A DNA stretch of 64,000 nt from JAJCYL01 sp965206015 (GTDB lineage Bacteria; Bacteroidota; Bacteroidia; Cytophagales; Cyclobacteriaceae): the NCBI GenBank assembly GCA_965206015.1, contig CBDBIW010000015.1, positions 930,001 to 994,000 on the forward strand, given 5' to 3'. The translations under genes were made by a program, and so were the position numbers. The stretch's first letter is position 1; every line of letters starts with the position of its first letter. The notes beneath the pieces were generated by a model. The model saw nothing but the letters and a program-made list of their open reading frames with translations. It was not told where the DNA came from and did not search any database. This document shows, piece after piece, positions 32,047 through 42,600 of the stretch.

Positions 32047-35000
32047 CTACGGAATTGTGGGCTCGCCCTTTTTCATTTTTACAGCATCGATTGACTTTTC
32101 CTGTACCATTTTATTTAACTCTTCAATGTCTTCGGTAAGAATCTTCTGCCACTTGGCTAATTGAGTTTCAATCTTTCCTGTTAACTCGTTTCTTACATCA
32201 ACCGCTTGATCTGTGGGTTTAAAATCTCCGGTCCCCACCACACGACTCAAGTGCGCTAATTTATTATTCAACCTGATTGGAAAATTCAACGGGTCTTGAC
32301 GACTTTGATTTTGCGTCTGATAGATTTTTTTTTCAACATTAGTCATCTTTTCATCAATATTTTCAGCCTTGTCTGTAATCTCCTTATACTCCTTATCGTC
32401 ACCCAATTTGTCCTTGAGTGAAATCAGTTGATCCCGTACTGATCTAATGTCTTTAATAGACGTATGGGCATCTGATAACGTCTTTTGGACATCCATTAAG
32501 TAATTGAATTGCGCCCGCAAGTCTGATTGAGAAGATGTAGAGCGGGGATCTTTTAGAATTTTAAAATCCGTCTCGGCAACTTGATCATTTACTGTCAATC
32601 TTGCTTTGTACGTTCCGGGAACTGCTTTAGGTCCAGTCAGATTAGCGGCCCACATTATCAGGTTCTCGAATCCAACAGCATCGGCATATCTCATATCCCA
32701 AAGAAATTTATTACTCCCCTGTTTTACTTCCAGCTTCTCTTTTTTGTCTTTTGCAGTGCTTGAGAATTTCTTGATCAAATCTCCGTCTGACTCCAGGATC
32801 TCAAAAGTTATTTCATCCTCTTCTCCGGGTTCATTCTTTAGATAGTAATAGAACATGGTGCCATTATGGTGGTTTTCACCCCAATTAGCAGGAATGCTTC
32901 CAAAACCACCACCACCGCTCATACGATAGCTATCTATTGGCTTAAATAAATGATAATCAGCATTTGCTACCGCCTCGCTCAATTGATGTATTGGTGTCAT
33001 GTCATCTATTAGCCATATACTTCTGCCCTGTGTAGAAACTATCAGGTTATCATTTTTGATAGTTATATCTGTGATTGGCACAATTGGTAAATTCAACTGC
33101 ATAGTGGACCAACTGGTCCCGTCATCATAAGATATGTACATACCAGCTTCGGTTCCCGTATAAAGCAAACCTTGCACTTTGGGATCAACTCTAACCACAC
33201 GGGTGAAATGGTCATTAGGTATGCCTGAAACAATTTTTGTCCATGTTTTTCCGTAGTCCTTTGTTTTGAAAAGATATGGCTGGAAATCCCCTCCTTTGTA
33301 TAATGTTCCTGCTATGTACATACCACCCTCCGTAAAAGGATCAGCATCAACGCTATTATACATTAAATACTTGGGAGCCTCTGGAGGTGTAACATTTTCC
33401 CAATTTTTCCCTGCATCCCTGCTCACATGGACCAAACCGTCATCCGATGCAGCCCAAATCAAATCCTTTTCGTATGGAGATTCTGTGGCCGCAAAAATGG
33501 TCGCATAATATTCTACCGCAGTGTTGTCTTTAGTGATATCACCTCCGGAGGGGCCTAATTTTTCGGGTTCACTTCTGGTCAAATCAGGACTAATCACTTC
33601 CCAACTCTGTCCTTCATTGTAACTCACATGTACCTGATGAGATGTCGTGTATAATTTGTCATTATTATGAGGAGAAAAGAAAATAGGAAAGTTCCACTGA
33701 AAACGATAGCGCATTCCTTCGGCACCGTGTCCCATCGGGTTATCAGGCCAAACGTTAATTGTTCTCCGCTGCCCGGTGACGTGGTCAAGACGTTGAAGCA
33801 GGCCACCATAACTGCCACCATAAACAACATCCGAATTATCAGGATCAGGTGCTAAATGAGCACTTTCACCACCTGCACTTGGCTGCCAATCACGCTCAGA
33901 AACGCCACGTCCATCAGAACGATGCTTTACTCTTTGAGTCGAATTATCTTGCTGGGCAACCAGAATACGGTATGGAAAACTATTGTCCGTTGTAACTCGA
34001 TAGTACTGAGCTGTTGGTTGGTTCATGTAGGTAGACCAATTCTCACCAGCATCATAACTAATCTGGGCACCACCATCGTCAGCTACAATTAGACGATTAT
34101 TGTCTTCTGGAGCGATCCACAAATCATGATGGTCTCCGTGGGGTGTATCAAAATTTTTGAAGTTTTTTCCTGCATCATCTGATCTCCAAAACTGGACATT
34201 CATAACGTACACTCTATCTTCCAATCGAGTATCAGCAAATATTCTGGTATAGTACCAGGCTCTTTGTCTAAGGTTTCTATCTCCCGTCGTGAACTGCCAG
34301 GTTTCGCCTGCATTATCAGAGCGATAAAGCCCACCTTTTTCATTTTCTATTAGTGCGTAAACTCTGTCCGGATTAACCGCAGAAACTGTTACACCAGATA
34401 CTCCCCAGGCACCATCAGGCAAACCTTTATTAGTCGAAATATTTTTCCAGGTCTCGCCCAAATCTGTACTCTTCCACAGTGCAGAGCCTTCGCCTCCACT
34501 TTCCAGGCTATAAGGTGTTCTTCTTACATTCCAGGTAGTGGCGTAAATTACACGAGCATTACCAGGCTCAAAGACCATGTCAGCAGCCCCCGCCCTATTA
34601 TTAGCAAAAAGCACCTTTTCCCAACTCTTACCGCCATCTGTGGTTTTATAAACTCCGCGATCAGGTGAATCCTTAAATAAATTGCCTATTACCGCTACCA
34701 GTACAATATCAGGATTCTTAGGGTGGATAATGATGTTACCTGTATGGGATGCATTCGGAAGGCCGATGTTTTCCCAGGTTTTGCCCCCGTCATAAGATTT
34801 GAACATTCCTCCGTATCCCGGAGAAACATTACCCCGTAAAGTTTTTTCACCAGCTCCAACATAGAGAATATTAGGATCCGACTCGCTAACAGCTATTTCT
34901 CCTATTGAACCACCGAAATATCCATCTGAAATATTTTTCCAGGTTGATCCTCCATCGATGGTTTTCCAAACACCGCCTCCAGTGGTTGCCATATAAAATG

Positions 35001-35226
35001 CGTTGGGTTTTCCTACAACACCGGTGGCACCGCTCGCCCTTCCACCTCTGAAAGGTCCTATTGACCTCCATTCAAGGGCGTCATAAAGTTTTGGATCATA
35101 TTTCTTTGTTGCAACTGCTGCACTTCTCCCTCCTTTACGCTGTGCCAGGGTTTCGCCTGGAATGACTATGAGTAGCAATAGAAAGCCAAAAGCCACATGT
35201 TGAATCATCTTATTAATTGAGCTCAT
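32047..35226 (-). CDS. Large secreted VPS10/BNR-repeat propeller protein (glycosyl-hydrolase-like)
   Basis: 1059 residues with a signal peptide (cleavage near GETLAQ). The mature part starts LYDALEWRSIGPFRGGRASG and holds many Asp-box/BNR repeats of the form SxDGGxTW (IDGGSTWKNIS, YDGGKTWENI, TDGGKSWEKV, SDDAGKNFKNF, YDAGENWSTY). These should form two beta-propellers as in sortilin (VPS10) and xyloglucanase-like proteins. The C-terminal about 350 residues hold an Ig-like region (PGTYKARLTVNDQVAETDF) and a coiled coil. Bacteroidota members are annotated as glycosyl hydrolases, but no catalytic assignment can be made here. It stands alone. Confidence 0.85.
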   Translation of the reverse strand: MSSINKMIQHVAFGFLLLLIVIPGETLAQRKGGRSAAVATKKYDPKLYDALEWRSIGPFRGGRASGATGVVGKPNAFYMATTGGGVWKTIDGGSTWKNISDGYFGGSIGEIAVSESDPNILYVGAGEKTLRGNVSPGYGGMFKSYDGGKTWENIGLPNASHTGNIIIHPKNPDIVLVAVIGNLFKDSPDRGVYKTTDGGKSWEKVLFANNRAGAADMVFEPGNARVIYATTWNVRRTPYSLESGGEGSALWKSTDLGETWKNISTNKGLPDGAWGVSGVTVSAVNPDRVYALIENEKGGLYRSDNAGETWQFTTGDRNLRQRAWYYTRIFADTRLEDRVYVMNVQFWRSDDAGKNFKNFDTPHGDHHDLWIAPEDNNRLIVADDGGAQISYDAGENWSTYMNQPTAQYYRVTTDNSFPYRILVAQQDNSTQRVKHRSDGRGVSERDWQPSAGGESAHLAPDPDNSDVVYGGSYGGLLQRLDHVTGQRRTINVWPDNPMGHGAEGMRYRFQWNFPIFFSPHNNDKLYTTSHQVHVSYNEGQSWEVISPDLTRSEPEKLGPSGGDITKDNTAVEYYATIFAATESPYEKDLIWAASDDGLVHVSRDAGKNWENVTPPEAPKYLMYNSVDADPFTEGGMYIAGTLYKGGDFQPYLFKTKDYGKTWTKIVSGIPNDHFTRVVRVDPKVQGLLYTGTEAGMYISYDDGTSWSTMQLNLPIVPITDITIKNDNLIVSTQGRSIWLIDDMTPIHQLSEAVANADYHLFKPIDSYRMSGGGGFGSIPANWGENHHNGTMFYYYLKNEPGEEDEITFEILESDGDLIKKFSSTAKDKKEKLEVKQGSNKFLWDMRYADAVGFENLIMWAANLTGPKAVPGTYKARLTVNDQVAETDFKILKDPRSTSSQSDLRAQFNYLMDVQKTLSDAHTSIKDIRSVRDQLISLKDKLGDDKEYKEITDKAENIDEKMTNVEKKIYQTQNQSRQDPLNFPIRLNNKLAHLSRVVGTGDFKPTDQAVDVRNELTGKIETQLAKWQKILTEDIEELNKMVQEKSIDAVKMKKGEPTIP

Positions 35227-35415
35227 ATTACAATGGTTAAGTGTTATCGTTTTAATATCAACTGTAAGATAAGCTTAGGATAATGTTTTTTAAACCATGA
35301 TTAGATAGAAGTGCATTTAATGATTATCAGTGGTTTCTACTTGATTGACTGAATAAACAACCCATTCAATTTCTTGACCGTTCATACGCATTATCAACCA
35401 TTCAAATCGAATAAA

Positions 35416-36087
35416 ATGGCGTTCAATTTATTCAAGCCCCGAAAGAGTCAAATCTCGCTTTTACTCTTATCCTTAACAGCACTGGCCGTTATTTTATTGA
35501 TTTTTCGCTTCTATTGGACGGGCCAACTCACTTACTGGTCACTGACCTGGAATTTGTTTCTGGCCTGGATTCCATTTACCATAAGTTCCATTGGGAGGAT
35601 TTATGAGGTTCGCTTAACCGGATTAACAATTATCCCAGTTGTTGCCCTATGGTTATTATTCTTTCCAAATGTACCATATATCTTAATTGACCTCTTTCAT
35701 CTAGAAACAAGAGGTGGAATGCCCAAATGGTTCAACTTACTTATGGTTTTAACATTTGCATGGACCGGGTTAATTATGGGGGATTGCCTCATTGATGAAC
35801 ATACAACGCCTGGTTTCTAATATGTTCTCAAAATTTGCCGGGTGGTCGGTGTCAATTCTGTCTATTATTATAGGGAGCTTCGGTATTTACCTGGGACGCT
35901 TCCTGAGATGGAATAGTTGGGACATTATTACAAGTCCGGAGCCACTATAATTAGAGATATTTATAAGATCGTAATCAATCCCATTGGTCACCCAAGAACA
36001 GTCGGTATGACTTTAGTTTTCTCCGCTTTTCTCATTCTATTTTATATGACTTTTGTCTTCCTCAAACCCGAGACAAAGGAGTTTTAA
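35416..36087 (+). pseudogene. DUF1361 membrane protein with two frameshifts
   Basis: The first frame (MAFNLFKPRK) covers four or five membrane segments with DUF1361 landmarks WNLFLAWIPF and LWLLFFPNVPYILIDLFHLETR. In a run of five G at about 35780 the frame shifts to SLMNIQRLVSNMFSKFAGW, with GIYLGRFLRWNSWDII. A second shift near 35944 leads to IIRDIYKIVINPIGHPRT and ends at 36087. All parts of the protein are present, so two small indels (real or from sequencing) separate it from an intact gene of about 220 residues. Function unknown. Confidence 0.7.
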
Positions 36088-37227
36088 TTAAGCAAGTGCT
36101 TGCTTCAGGTCTGCAATTAGGTCTTCTATATCTTCGATCCCCACACTTAACCTAATCAACGAATCTTTCAACCCAGATTTCAATCGTTCCTCTCTCGGTA
36201 TACTAGCATGAGTCATACTTGCTGGATGACCAGATAAAGATTCAACTCCTCCCAATGATTCAGCGAGGCTGAACAGTTTAAACCGCTCCAGGATTTTAAC
36301 TGAATATTCAACGCTGTCGTCCTTCATGGTAAAAGAGATCATTCCTCCAGAACCCCTCATTTGTTTTTTGGATATCTCGTGACCGGGATGATCTTCAAAA
36401 CCTGGCCAATAGACTTTGTCTACTTTAGAGTGATTTTTCAGGTAATTAGCAATTTCCATCCCGTTTTCACAGTGTCTCTGCATCCTCACATGAAGTGTTT
36501 TGATTCCCCTAAGAACCAAAAAAGCATCTTGTGGTCCGGGAACCGACCCGCTGGCATTTTGAATAAATGCCAATTGATCTTTCAAATCGTCATCATTGAG
36601 CATTAATGCTCCCGTCACAACGTCAGAGTGTCCGGCTATGTATTTGGTAACTGAATGCATTACAATGTCTGCACCATGATCAATTGGATTTTGTAAATAG
36701 GGAGAAGAAAAGGTATTGTCCACCGTTAATTCGATGCTCTTTCCTTTTATCAAATCAGCAATGCCTCGAATATCAATGATACTCATCATTGGATTAGTAG
36801 GGGTCTCTACCCAGATCATCTTAGTATTAGAATTGATCTCTGACTTAATGTTTTGAAGGTTTGTCATATTGACGAAATGGAACTTCAATCCATAGCCTTC
36901 AAATATTTTTGTAAACAGCCTGTAAGTACCACCGTACAGGTCGTTTGTGCTAATAACTTCATCACCCGGTTTAAGGGTTTTCATCACCGCATCAGTCGCT
37001 GCTAATCCGGAGGCAAACACTAATCCGTGATTGGCATTTTCCAGTGCAGCCAAATTTTTCTCCAAAGCATGTCTCGTTGGATTTTGCGTCCTTGAGTACT
37101 CATAGCCCTTGTGATTTCCCGGTGAAGCCTGTACATACGTAGAGGTCTGATAAATAGGAGTCATTATGGCACCAGTGGCCGGGTCTGGTTCCAGACCCGC
37201 ATGGATTGCTTTGGTTCCGAATTTCAT
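36088..37227 (-). CDS. Cystathionine gamma-synthase/gamma-lyase (Cys/Met metabolism PLP enzyme)
   Basis: 379-residue fold-type I PLP enzyme of transsulfuration. The N-terminus KFGTKAIHAGLEPDPATGA and the substrate loop YEYSRTQNPTRHALE are typical. The PLP-lysine lies in HSVTKYIAGHSDVV, and the C-terminal ESLSGHPASMTHASIP is conserved. It makes or cleaves cystathionine in methionine/cysteine metabolism; sequence alone does not separate synthase from lyase. It ends directly against the DUF1361 pseudogene. A promoter with a good -7 and -33 lies upstream. Confidence 0.92.
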   Translation of the reverse strand: MKFGTKAIHAGLEPDPATGAIMTPIYQTSTYVQASPGNHKGYEYSRTQNPTRHALEKNLAALENANHGLVFASGLAATDAVMKTLKPGDEVISTNDLYGGTYRLFTKIFEGYGLKFHFVNMTNLQNIKSEINSNTKMIWVETPTNPMMSIIDIRGIADLIKGKSIELTVDNTFSSPYLQNPIDHGADIVMHSVTKYIAGHSDVVTGALMLNDDDLKDQLAFIQNASGSVPGPQDAFLVLRGIKTLHVRMQRHCENGMEIANYLKNHSKVDKVYWPGFEDHPGHEISKKQMRGSGGMISFTMKDDSVEYSVKILERFKLFSLAESLGGVESLSGHPASMTHASIPREERLKSGLKDSLIRLSVGIEDIEDLIADLKQALA

Positions 37228-37340
37228 GTTATTAAAATTGATACGTTGAATGATTGACCAACAGTTCAGATCATAAAATACTTAAAGCCATCAACAGACC
37301 AACCGGTCAACTGTAGTTCATTAGTTAGATTATGTCGGCG

Positions 37341-37370
37341 CAAATGTAAATTTTGCGAAAACTATTCAAA
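37341..37370 (-). promoter_or_regulatory. Promoter of the cystathionine gamma-synthase/lyase gene
   Basis: On the minus strand TACATTTG (37341-37348) matches TAnnTTTG, and TTTG (37367-37370) lies 18 nt upstream. The downstream leader contains the imperfect palindrome gaccaaccggtc near 37300, a possible repressor site. Confidence 0.55.
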
Positions 37371-37476
37371 CGAGAATGGGAATAAAATGATGAGGCAACG
37401 TTAAAATAATTTAGTGCGCTGGTTAAGAAGCAGACATATTCGTAACTTGTGATTTGTTTCAAAATCATAAATAGAC

Positions 37477-40182
37477 ATGAAAAAGTTTTTCCTGATCATA
37501 TTCGGTTTAATAATTGTGTTGTTGGCCACAGCCTTTATTCTTCCAATAATATTCAAGGATGATATCCAAAAAGCCTTGGATGCAGAAATTTCTAACAATG
37601 TAAGAGCAAAGGTTTATTATGACGCTGATAACTTAAACCTTACACTATTCAAAAATTTTCCAAACATTACAGTTGGTATGGGTGACTTTGGTGTTGTCGG
37701 GATAGACCAATTTGAGGGAGATACCCTAATGTCTATGGGATACTTTGAAGTAGTGGCAGACATTATGTCTGTCATTAATGGTGAGCGAATAAATGTCAAT
37801 AGTATAAGTCTGATCGAACCAGAAATATATGTGATCGTACTTGAAGATGGAACGGCCAATTATGACATCGCCATGACCTCAGGGGAACCGATTGCAGAAG
37901 AAGCTGCAGTTGACACCACAACCACTGCCTTTAATGTTGGCATCAATAAATGGAAAATCGTGAACGGAGATCTACTCTACTATGACCAGACGATGGATTT
38001 CTACACCACCATTATGGGATTGAATCACAATGGAAGTGGTGACTTTACCCAAGACCTATTTGACTTGACCACCTTGACAACCATTGACTCATGGTCACTT
38101 GGTTTTGAAGGGGAGGATTATCTCTCTAACAGGAGGTTACTTGTTGATTTTACAATGGCAATGGACCTTCCCAACAGAACATACACTTTTAAGCAGAACA
38201 GGATTGCTCTCAATGAATTTGGATTTGGGTTCGACGGTACCGTTTCAATGCCTGGAGATGACATTGGAGTGAATCTCACTTTTGATAGCGATGAGATTAC
38301 CATTGTTAGCATACTTTCATTAATCCCAGGAACCTATCAGGAATATCTCAATGGTCTTGAGGCCAGTGGGAACATCAGCTTTGCAGGATTTGTCAAAGGA
38401 GTTTACAATGACAATTCTATGCCAGCCGTCAATGCCAAACTTAAAGTTGACGATGGATATATCAAGTATGCAGAGTACCCAATTCCAATTGAGCAATTAA
38501 CCATTGATTCGGAATTTAATGCACCCTCATCTGACCAGACTCAAACCAGCTTTAATCTGAACACTTTTTCAATGCTTATGGACGGGGAAAAAGTCGAAGC
38601 AACCCTTGCCCTCAAAAATCTTGAGGACTACAACTGGAATTTTGGAATGAATGGCAATTTAGACCTTGAAAAGCTGACTAAAGTGGTCCCTCTGGACAGT
38701 ATGGAGTTAGAGGGGAAAATTAATGCGACTTTGCAAACCGCTGGAAAAATGTCTGATCTGGATGCAGAACGTTATAATCTGCTCCCAACTTCAGGGACAA
38801 TGAGTATTAATAATTTCAAGTTCCTCAGTCCGGACCTCCCCCAGGGATTTGGCATAGCCAATACAGAGATGTCCCTTGACCCGAGTAGTATTAAGCTCAG
38901 TGCATTCAGTGGTAACATAGGTAAGAGCGATATGCAAATGACTGGCTCTTTAGACAACTATCTTGGCTATATACTTAATGAGAACGAAGTTATCAAAGGT
39001 GAACTACTCTTTTCTTCCAAAACATTTGATCTCAACGAATGGATGACCGAAGAGGAAGTTGCGGAGGTAGAGGTAGAAGAGGATACAACAGCACTGGAAG
39101 TAATTGAAGTACCTACTAATATTGATTTCATATTGAAGTCCAGTATAACTGAAATCCTTTACGACAATATGACCATCAAAGACCTTAAAGGGGATATAGT
39201 AATTCGAGATGGCCGTGTAAGCATGGAAGGCGTGGCATTCAATATGCTGAACGGAAGCTTTACAATGACCGGCTACTATGCGACCGGAGGCCTTGAAACG
39301 CCAATCTTCGATTTCGACTTGGGAATTAAAGATTTGTCCATTGCTGAATCGTACAAGACATTCAATACGATTCAAACACTAGCACCAATTGCTGAGAATA
39401 TGACTGGTAATTTCTCCACTAATTTTAATATAGGTGGAGCTCTTGGAAACGACATGATGCCACTCTACGGCCAACTTTATGGAGCAGGATTACTTGAAAT
39501 AGTTCAGGCCGCCTATAAAGGTGATATGAAATTGATTGCTGCGGTCAATGGAGCAACCAAATTAACCAAACTATCAGGGTCGGAAACTTCTACAGATGAA
39601 ATTAGCCTTAAGGATGTATTGATGCAGGCTGAAGTAAAAGATGGTAGAATTCACCTTGAGCCATTTAACGTAGTCTTTGGAGGATATGAAACCACAATAT
39701 CAGGGAGTAATGGAATTGACGGCAGTCTCGACTATATCATGGGTATGGATGTACCCACCGGGAAGGTGGCAGCTGCGGCTAACAATTTGATAGCCTCAAA
39801 ATTAGGGGGTGCAAGTTTAGTTGGTGATAGGGTGAAATTAAACCTCGGTGTTGGTGGAACCTATGATGATCCCAAGATCACGGTGAGGAGTGTTGAAAAT
39901 TCAGGTGGAAGCTCACCTGCTGATGCTGCAAAAGCGAGACTTGCCACTGAAGCAGCTAAAAGAAAGCAACAGGCTGAAGACAGGGCAAAAAGAGAGATTG
40001 CAAGAGCTAAAGCCAGAGCCAAAGCTCAAGCTGATAAGGCCAAAGAGGAAGTCAGTAAAGTCAAGGATGATGTAACGCAAAAGGTAAAAGAAGAAGCCGA
40101 GAAATTGGTGGGTGACCAGGCAGATGATGTCAAAAATGCTGTAAAAGGACTGCTAAAGAAGAAAAAGAAAGGAGGCAAATAA
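37477..40182 (+). CDS. AsmA-like envelope protein
   Basis: 901 residues. A short cytoplasmic start and one membrane anchor (FLIIFGLIIVLLATAFILP) are followed by a long beta-rich periplasmic region with the AsmA pattern: ALDAEISNNVRAKVYYDADNL, NLTLFKNFPNITVGMGDFGV, and late KGDMKLIAAVNGATKL and GVGGTYDDPKITV. AsmA-like proteins form groove-shaped conduits for lipid transport between membranes. The last 70 residues are Lys/Ala/Glu-rich and probably coiled coil, ending in a poly-basic KKKKKGGK. It is followed closely by the thiolase pseudogene. Confidence 0.85.
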   Translation: MKKFFLIIFGLIIVLLATAFILPIIFKDDIQKALDAEISNNVRAKVYYDADNLNLTLFKNFPNITVGMGDFGVVGIDQFEGDTLMSMGYFEVVADIMSVINGERINVNSISLIEPEIYVIVLEDGTANYDIAMTSGEPIAEEAAVDTTTTAFNVGINKWKIVNGDLLYYDQTMDFYTTIMGLNHNGSGDFTQDLFDLTTLTTIDSWSLGFEGEDYLSNRRLLVDFTMAMDLPNRTYTFKQNRIALNEFGFGFDGTVSMPGDDIGVNLTFDSDEITIVSILSLIPGTYQEYLNGLEASGNISFAGFVKGVYNDNSMPAVNAKLKVDDGYIKYAEYPIPIEQLTIDSEFNAPSSDQTQTSFNLNTFSMLMDGEKVEATLALKNLEDYNWNFGMNGNLDLEKLTKVVPLDSMELEGKINATLQTAGKMSDLDAERYNLLPTSGTMSINNFKFLSPDLPQGFGIANTEMSLDPSSIKLSAFSGNIGKSDMQMTGSLDNYLGYILNENEVIKGELLFSSKTFDLNEWMTEEEVAEVEVEEDTTALEVIEVPTNIDFILKSSITEILYDNMTIKDLKGDIVIRDGRVSMEGVAFNMLNGSFTMTGYYATGGLETPIFDFDLGIKDLSIAESYKTFNTIQTLAPIAENMTGNFSTNFNIGGALGNDMMPLYGQLYGAGLLEIVQAAYKGDMKLIAAVNGATKLTKLSGSETSTDEISLKDVLMQAEVKDGRIHLEPFNVVFGGYETTISGSNGIDGSLDYIMGMDVPTGKVAAAANNLIASKLGGASLVGDRVKLNLGVGGTYDDPKITVRSVENSGGSSPADAAKARLATEAAKRKQQAEDRAKREIARAKARAKAQADKAKEEVSKVKDDVTQKVKEEAEKLVGDQADDVKNAVKGLLKKKKKGGK

Positions 40183-41321
40183 GCCCAGTAGTAATAAACG
40201 TTTGGAATACATCGGTAAGAAAGCCGTAGTTGTAGAAGGAACTCGCATTCCTTTTCTTGGATCTGGGACAAGTTACCAGTACCTCATGGCCTGTCAATTG
40301 GGAGCTATGGCCATACGTGGTCTCCTCACTAAAGCAGCGATTGAGCGGGCAATTTGTTAATCGGATAATCATGGGTACAGTGGTACATAACCTGCAAACC
40401 GCCAATGTCGCTCGAGAAGCAGCTCTAACCGCTGGAATTTCAAATACGACTCCTGCCCTGACAGTATCACAGGCCTGTATTTTAGCAAATACAGCTATCT
40501 CTCGCACGGAGTTGACCTGATTCGAGCAGGTCAGGCAGATGTTATTATAGCCGGAGGCACGGATTGTGTTTCTGACATCCCCATCATATTTAGAAAAAAA
40601 CGAGGAAGAAGTTCTTCAATTCCCAGAAAATCAAGGGAGTTGGGGACATGATAAAATTTGGATTGAGTCTTCATCCATCAGACTTTAAGCCAAAGGACAC
40701 AACTACGATAGATTAGCTACACTTCGACCTGCCTTTGATAAGAAACACGGAACACTCACTGCAGGAATTCATCTTTTTTAACGGGACGGTGCTGCGGTGG
40801 TGCTGCGGCGGTGGTGCTGCTTATGTGCTGAGGAAAAGGCCAAAGAAATGAGCCTCCATGCAAAGGCAAGAATTAGACTGGAGACTATGTTTTCACAGGG
40901 CAAGACCCCAAATGAGGAACTCCTACTTGGCCCGGCCTATGCGACTTATCAAGTACTTCAAAGACAAGGATTATCAATTAAAGACTTCGATGTTTTTGAA
41001 TACCATGAAGCATTTGCTGCCCAGATTCTTACCAATTTGAAGTGCATTGATTCCTCAGCATTTGCCAAAGAGAAAATCAGGGCAACTGACAAATCAGGAG
41101 AAATAAATGAAGACAAATTCAACATTCATGGTGGCTCTCTTTCCCTCGGTCATCCATTTGGTGCCACCGGTGCCCGATTAGTTACCACAGCCGTAAACAG
41201 ACTGCAAAGAGAAGATAGTGAGCTGGCTATTCTGGCGGCATGCGCTGCCGGAGCACATGGGCATACAATGGTGTTGGAGAGGGTTGGCCAGCAAATACAA
41301 CACTTCTATCCATGCCTATAG
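40183..41321 (+). pseudogene. Acetyl-CoA acyltransferase (thiolase, FadI-like), decayed
   Basis: Thiolase pieces appear in order but in different frames: KKAVVVEGTRIPFL and YLMACQLGAMAIRGLL at 40210-40350, MGTVVHNLQTANVAREAALTAG with the nucleophile region TVSQACI near 40475, VDLIRAGQADVIIAGGTDC near 40540, a partial loop, then an intact frame 40797-41321 with HEAFAAQ and GGSLSLGHPFGATGARL. The part between about 40650 and 40790 is strongly shortened and contains a GC-rich slippage tract (gctgcggtggt repeated). At least four lesions make it nonfunctional. It would have cleaved 3-ketoacyl-CoA in fatty-acid oxidation; no FadJ-type partner is visible. Confidence 0.8.
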
Positions 41322-41409
41322 ACCTTCAAAAAATTTGACCACTAAAATACAACGCGTTATAATTATATTATATTTAATGGATTAACCGTTCAACTGAAAA
41401 CTATCTAAT

Positions 41410-41874
41410 ATGCTCACTACATGCGGTCATCAAACGATAGAAAAAACTACTGAGGGTGTAAACTCACGGATAAAGGCTGGTCCTGTCATTTCAACTATAA
41501 ATGATTCTTTTGGCCAGCTAAAGAAGAAGCCGCCATTTGCTGGAGATGGCTATTATTTTTGGGAAGACAATATTGAAGCCGGTGAATGGTGGGGCAAAGT
41601 CCATTATGCTAATAAAGGAAAGGAGTTTAGAATTTTTGGGATCAATTTCTTACTTAGATATGATGACGATTCGTTTTTAGATCTGGTTGGAAATAGACAG
41701 CATCTGAGATTAATTCAAAAGATCATCGTCAAACTCAAAAAATCAATGAAATGTGATGATTGGAAACTACACCAATTCATAATGTTTCTGCGAAAGAAGA
41801 ACCATGAAGGAAAAATTAAGTTTCCATATAAAATAATGAGATTCAATGATCAAAATTTAGACATTGCTAATTAA
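41410..41874 (+). pseudogene. ADP-ribosyltransferase-like (DUF3990-like) orphan gene, cut by an IS1-family element
   Basis: The 154-codon frame begins MLTTCGHQTIEKTTEG and has GDGYYFWEDNIEAGEWWGKVHY near residues 48-69. A GHxT/HGT start, a helix, then G-x-G-[FY]-Y followed by a helix with A..W is the layout of small ART-fold toxins/effectors (DUF3990-like). This is an inference from pattern only. The gene is native to residue 150, and the last codons come from the inserted IS end at 41860. Removing the element and one target-site copy restores an open frame from 42609 (NAKFQKRIYLSDKKNRAI, NPFYIICVFE), probably its real C-terminus. It lies in an accessory patch beside phage remnants. Confidence 0.5.
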
Positions 41875-42600
41875 ATACAGTTAATATTTCATTTCGATGA
41901 TGCATCAAAAGCAAAACGGATAAAGTAAGCATCTCAATACTTTTTGAACAGCTCTTTGATTTTCTTCTCATTCTTGCCAAAAAATGCCTGAACAAGCTAT
42001 TATAGCCTTCTACGGTAAAAGTTTCTGCTTTTGATTGAATGTGTTTGTCTTTAGGGACCATGTGCTCGTATGACTTCCAGTAATCACTTGCTAGAGTATT
42101 CATCTGGTTAGTGCCTATTAGCCCCCAGAGCTTTTTTGCTGTCTCAGTACTTCTGTCGCCAATAACGAAATTGATGAACTTTTTCCCATATCGATCAACA
42201 GCAATCCAAATCCAGCAATAGTTTCTTTGTTTCCAATGTAGCTGTGCATCTGGTCAAGCTCTACGAAATCCACTTCGAAACCGCTATTGGACAAGGACTG
42301 CACTTCTTGGCCAAAACCCCTTATCCAGTTTAACACAGATACATTGCTCACGTTGAGTATTCTACCGATTGACCGAAAACCCAACCCTTCAAGATATAAT
42401 TGCAGGGCGTATTTTTTCAACTCTTTTGGTTTGGCCGTAGATTTTTGTTGTACCGTATAGTGGTAGCCGCATTTTTTACACTTATACCTTTGTTTTCCTT
42501 TTATCTTGCCGGATTTAATGACAGCACGGTTTGAACACTTAGGGACAATTCATGGCTTTTTTCTGTAAAAATAAGAAAACTATATATAATTAGCAATACC
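41860..42600 (-). mobile_element. IS1-family insertion sequence, defective, about 741 bp
   Basis: Inverted termini: the left end starts gacattgctaatta and the right end, reverse complemented, starts ggtattgctaatta. They agree at about 19 of 23 positions. Flanking octamers aaaattta (41852-41859) and agaattta (42601-42608) match 7 of 8, as expected for an aged 8-bp target duplication. Size and coding content fit IS1. The transposase inside is frameshifted, so the copy cannot move by itself. It interrupts the ART-like gene. Confidence 0.75.
41867..42553 (-). pseudogene. IS1-family transposase with two frameshifts
   Basis: Start at 42553 gives MNCP, then a one-base shift to PKCSNRAVIKSGKIKG with the zinc-finger Cys pairs (CPKC, CKKC). 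This is followed by a helix-turn-helix (EGLGFRSIGRILNVSNVSVLNWI) and the first catalytic Asp region (FVELDQMHSYIGNK). A second shift there leads to NYCWIWIAVDRYGKKF and TETAKKLWGLIGTN, and the frame then runs on to LASDYWKSYEHMVPK and YNSLFRHFLARMRRKSKS. All expected parts of an IS1 DDE transposase are present but not in one frame. The shifts are not at the classical IS1 insA-insB slippery site. Confidence 0.8.

Noticed and set aside
37228..37340. SAM riboswitch upstream of the cystathionine gamma-synthase/lyase gene
   Set aside because: The leader shows no S-box or SAM-II conserved core that could be recognised by eye; only a short gaccaaccggtc palindrome is present.
39004..39375. 123-codon minus-strand frame inside the AsmA-like gene
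   Set aside because: Antisense to a well-supported long gene, with no motif of its own.
41867..42553. Programmed frameshifting in the IS1-family transposase
   Set aside because: The shifts lie at the start and near the first catalytic Asp, not at an A-rich slippery site in the insA-insB boundary position. Decay is the simpler reading.
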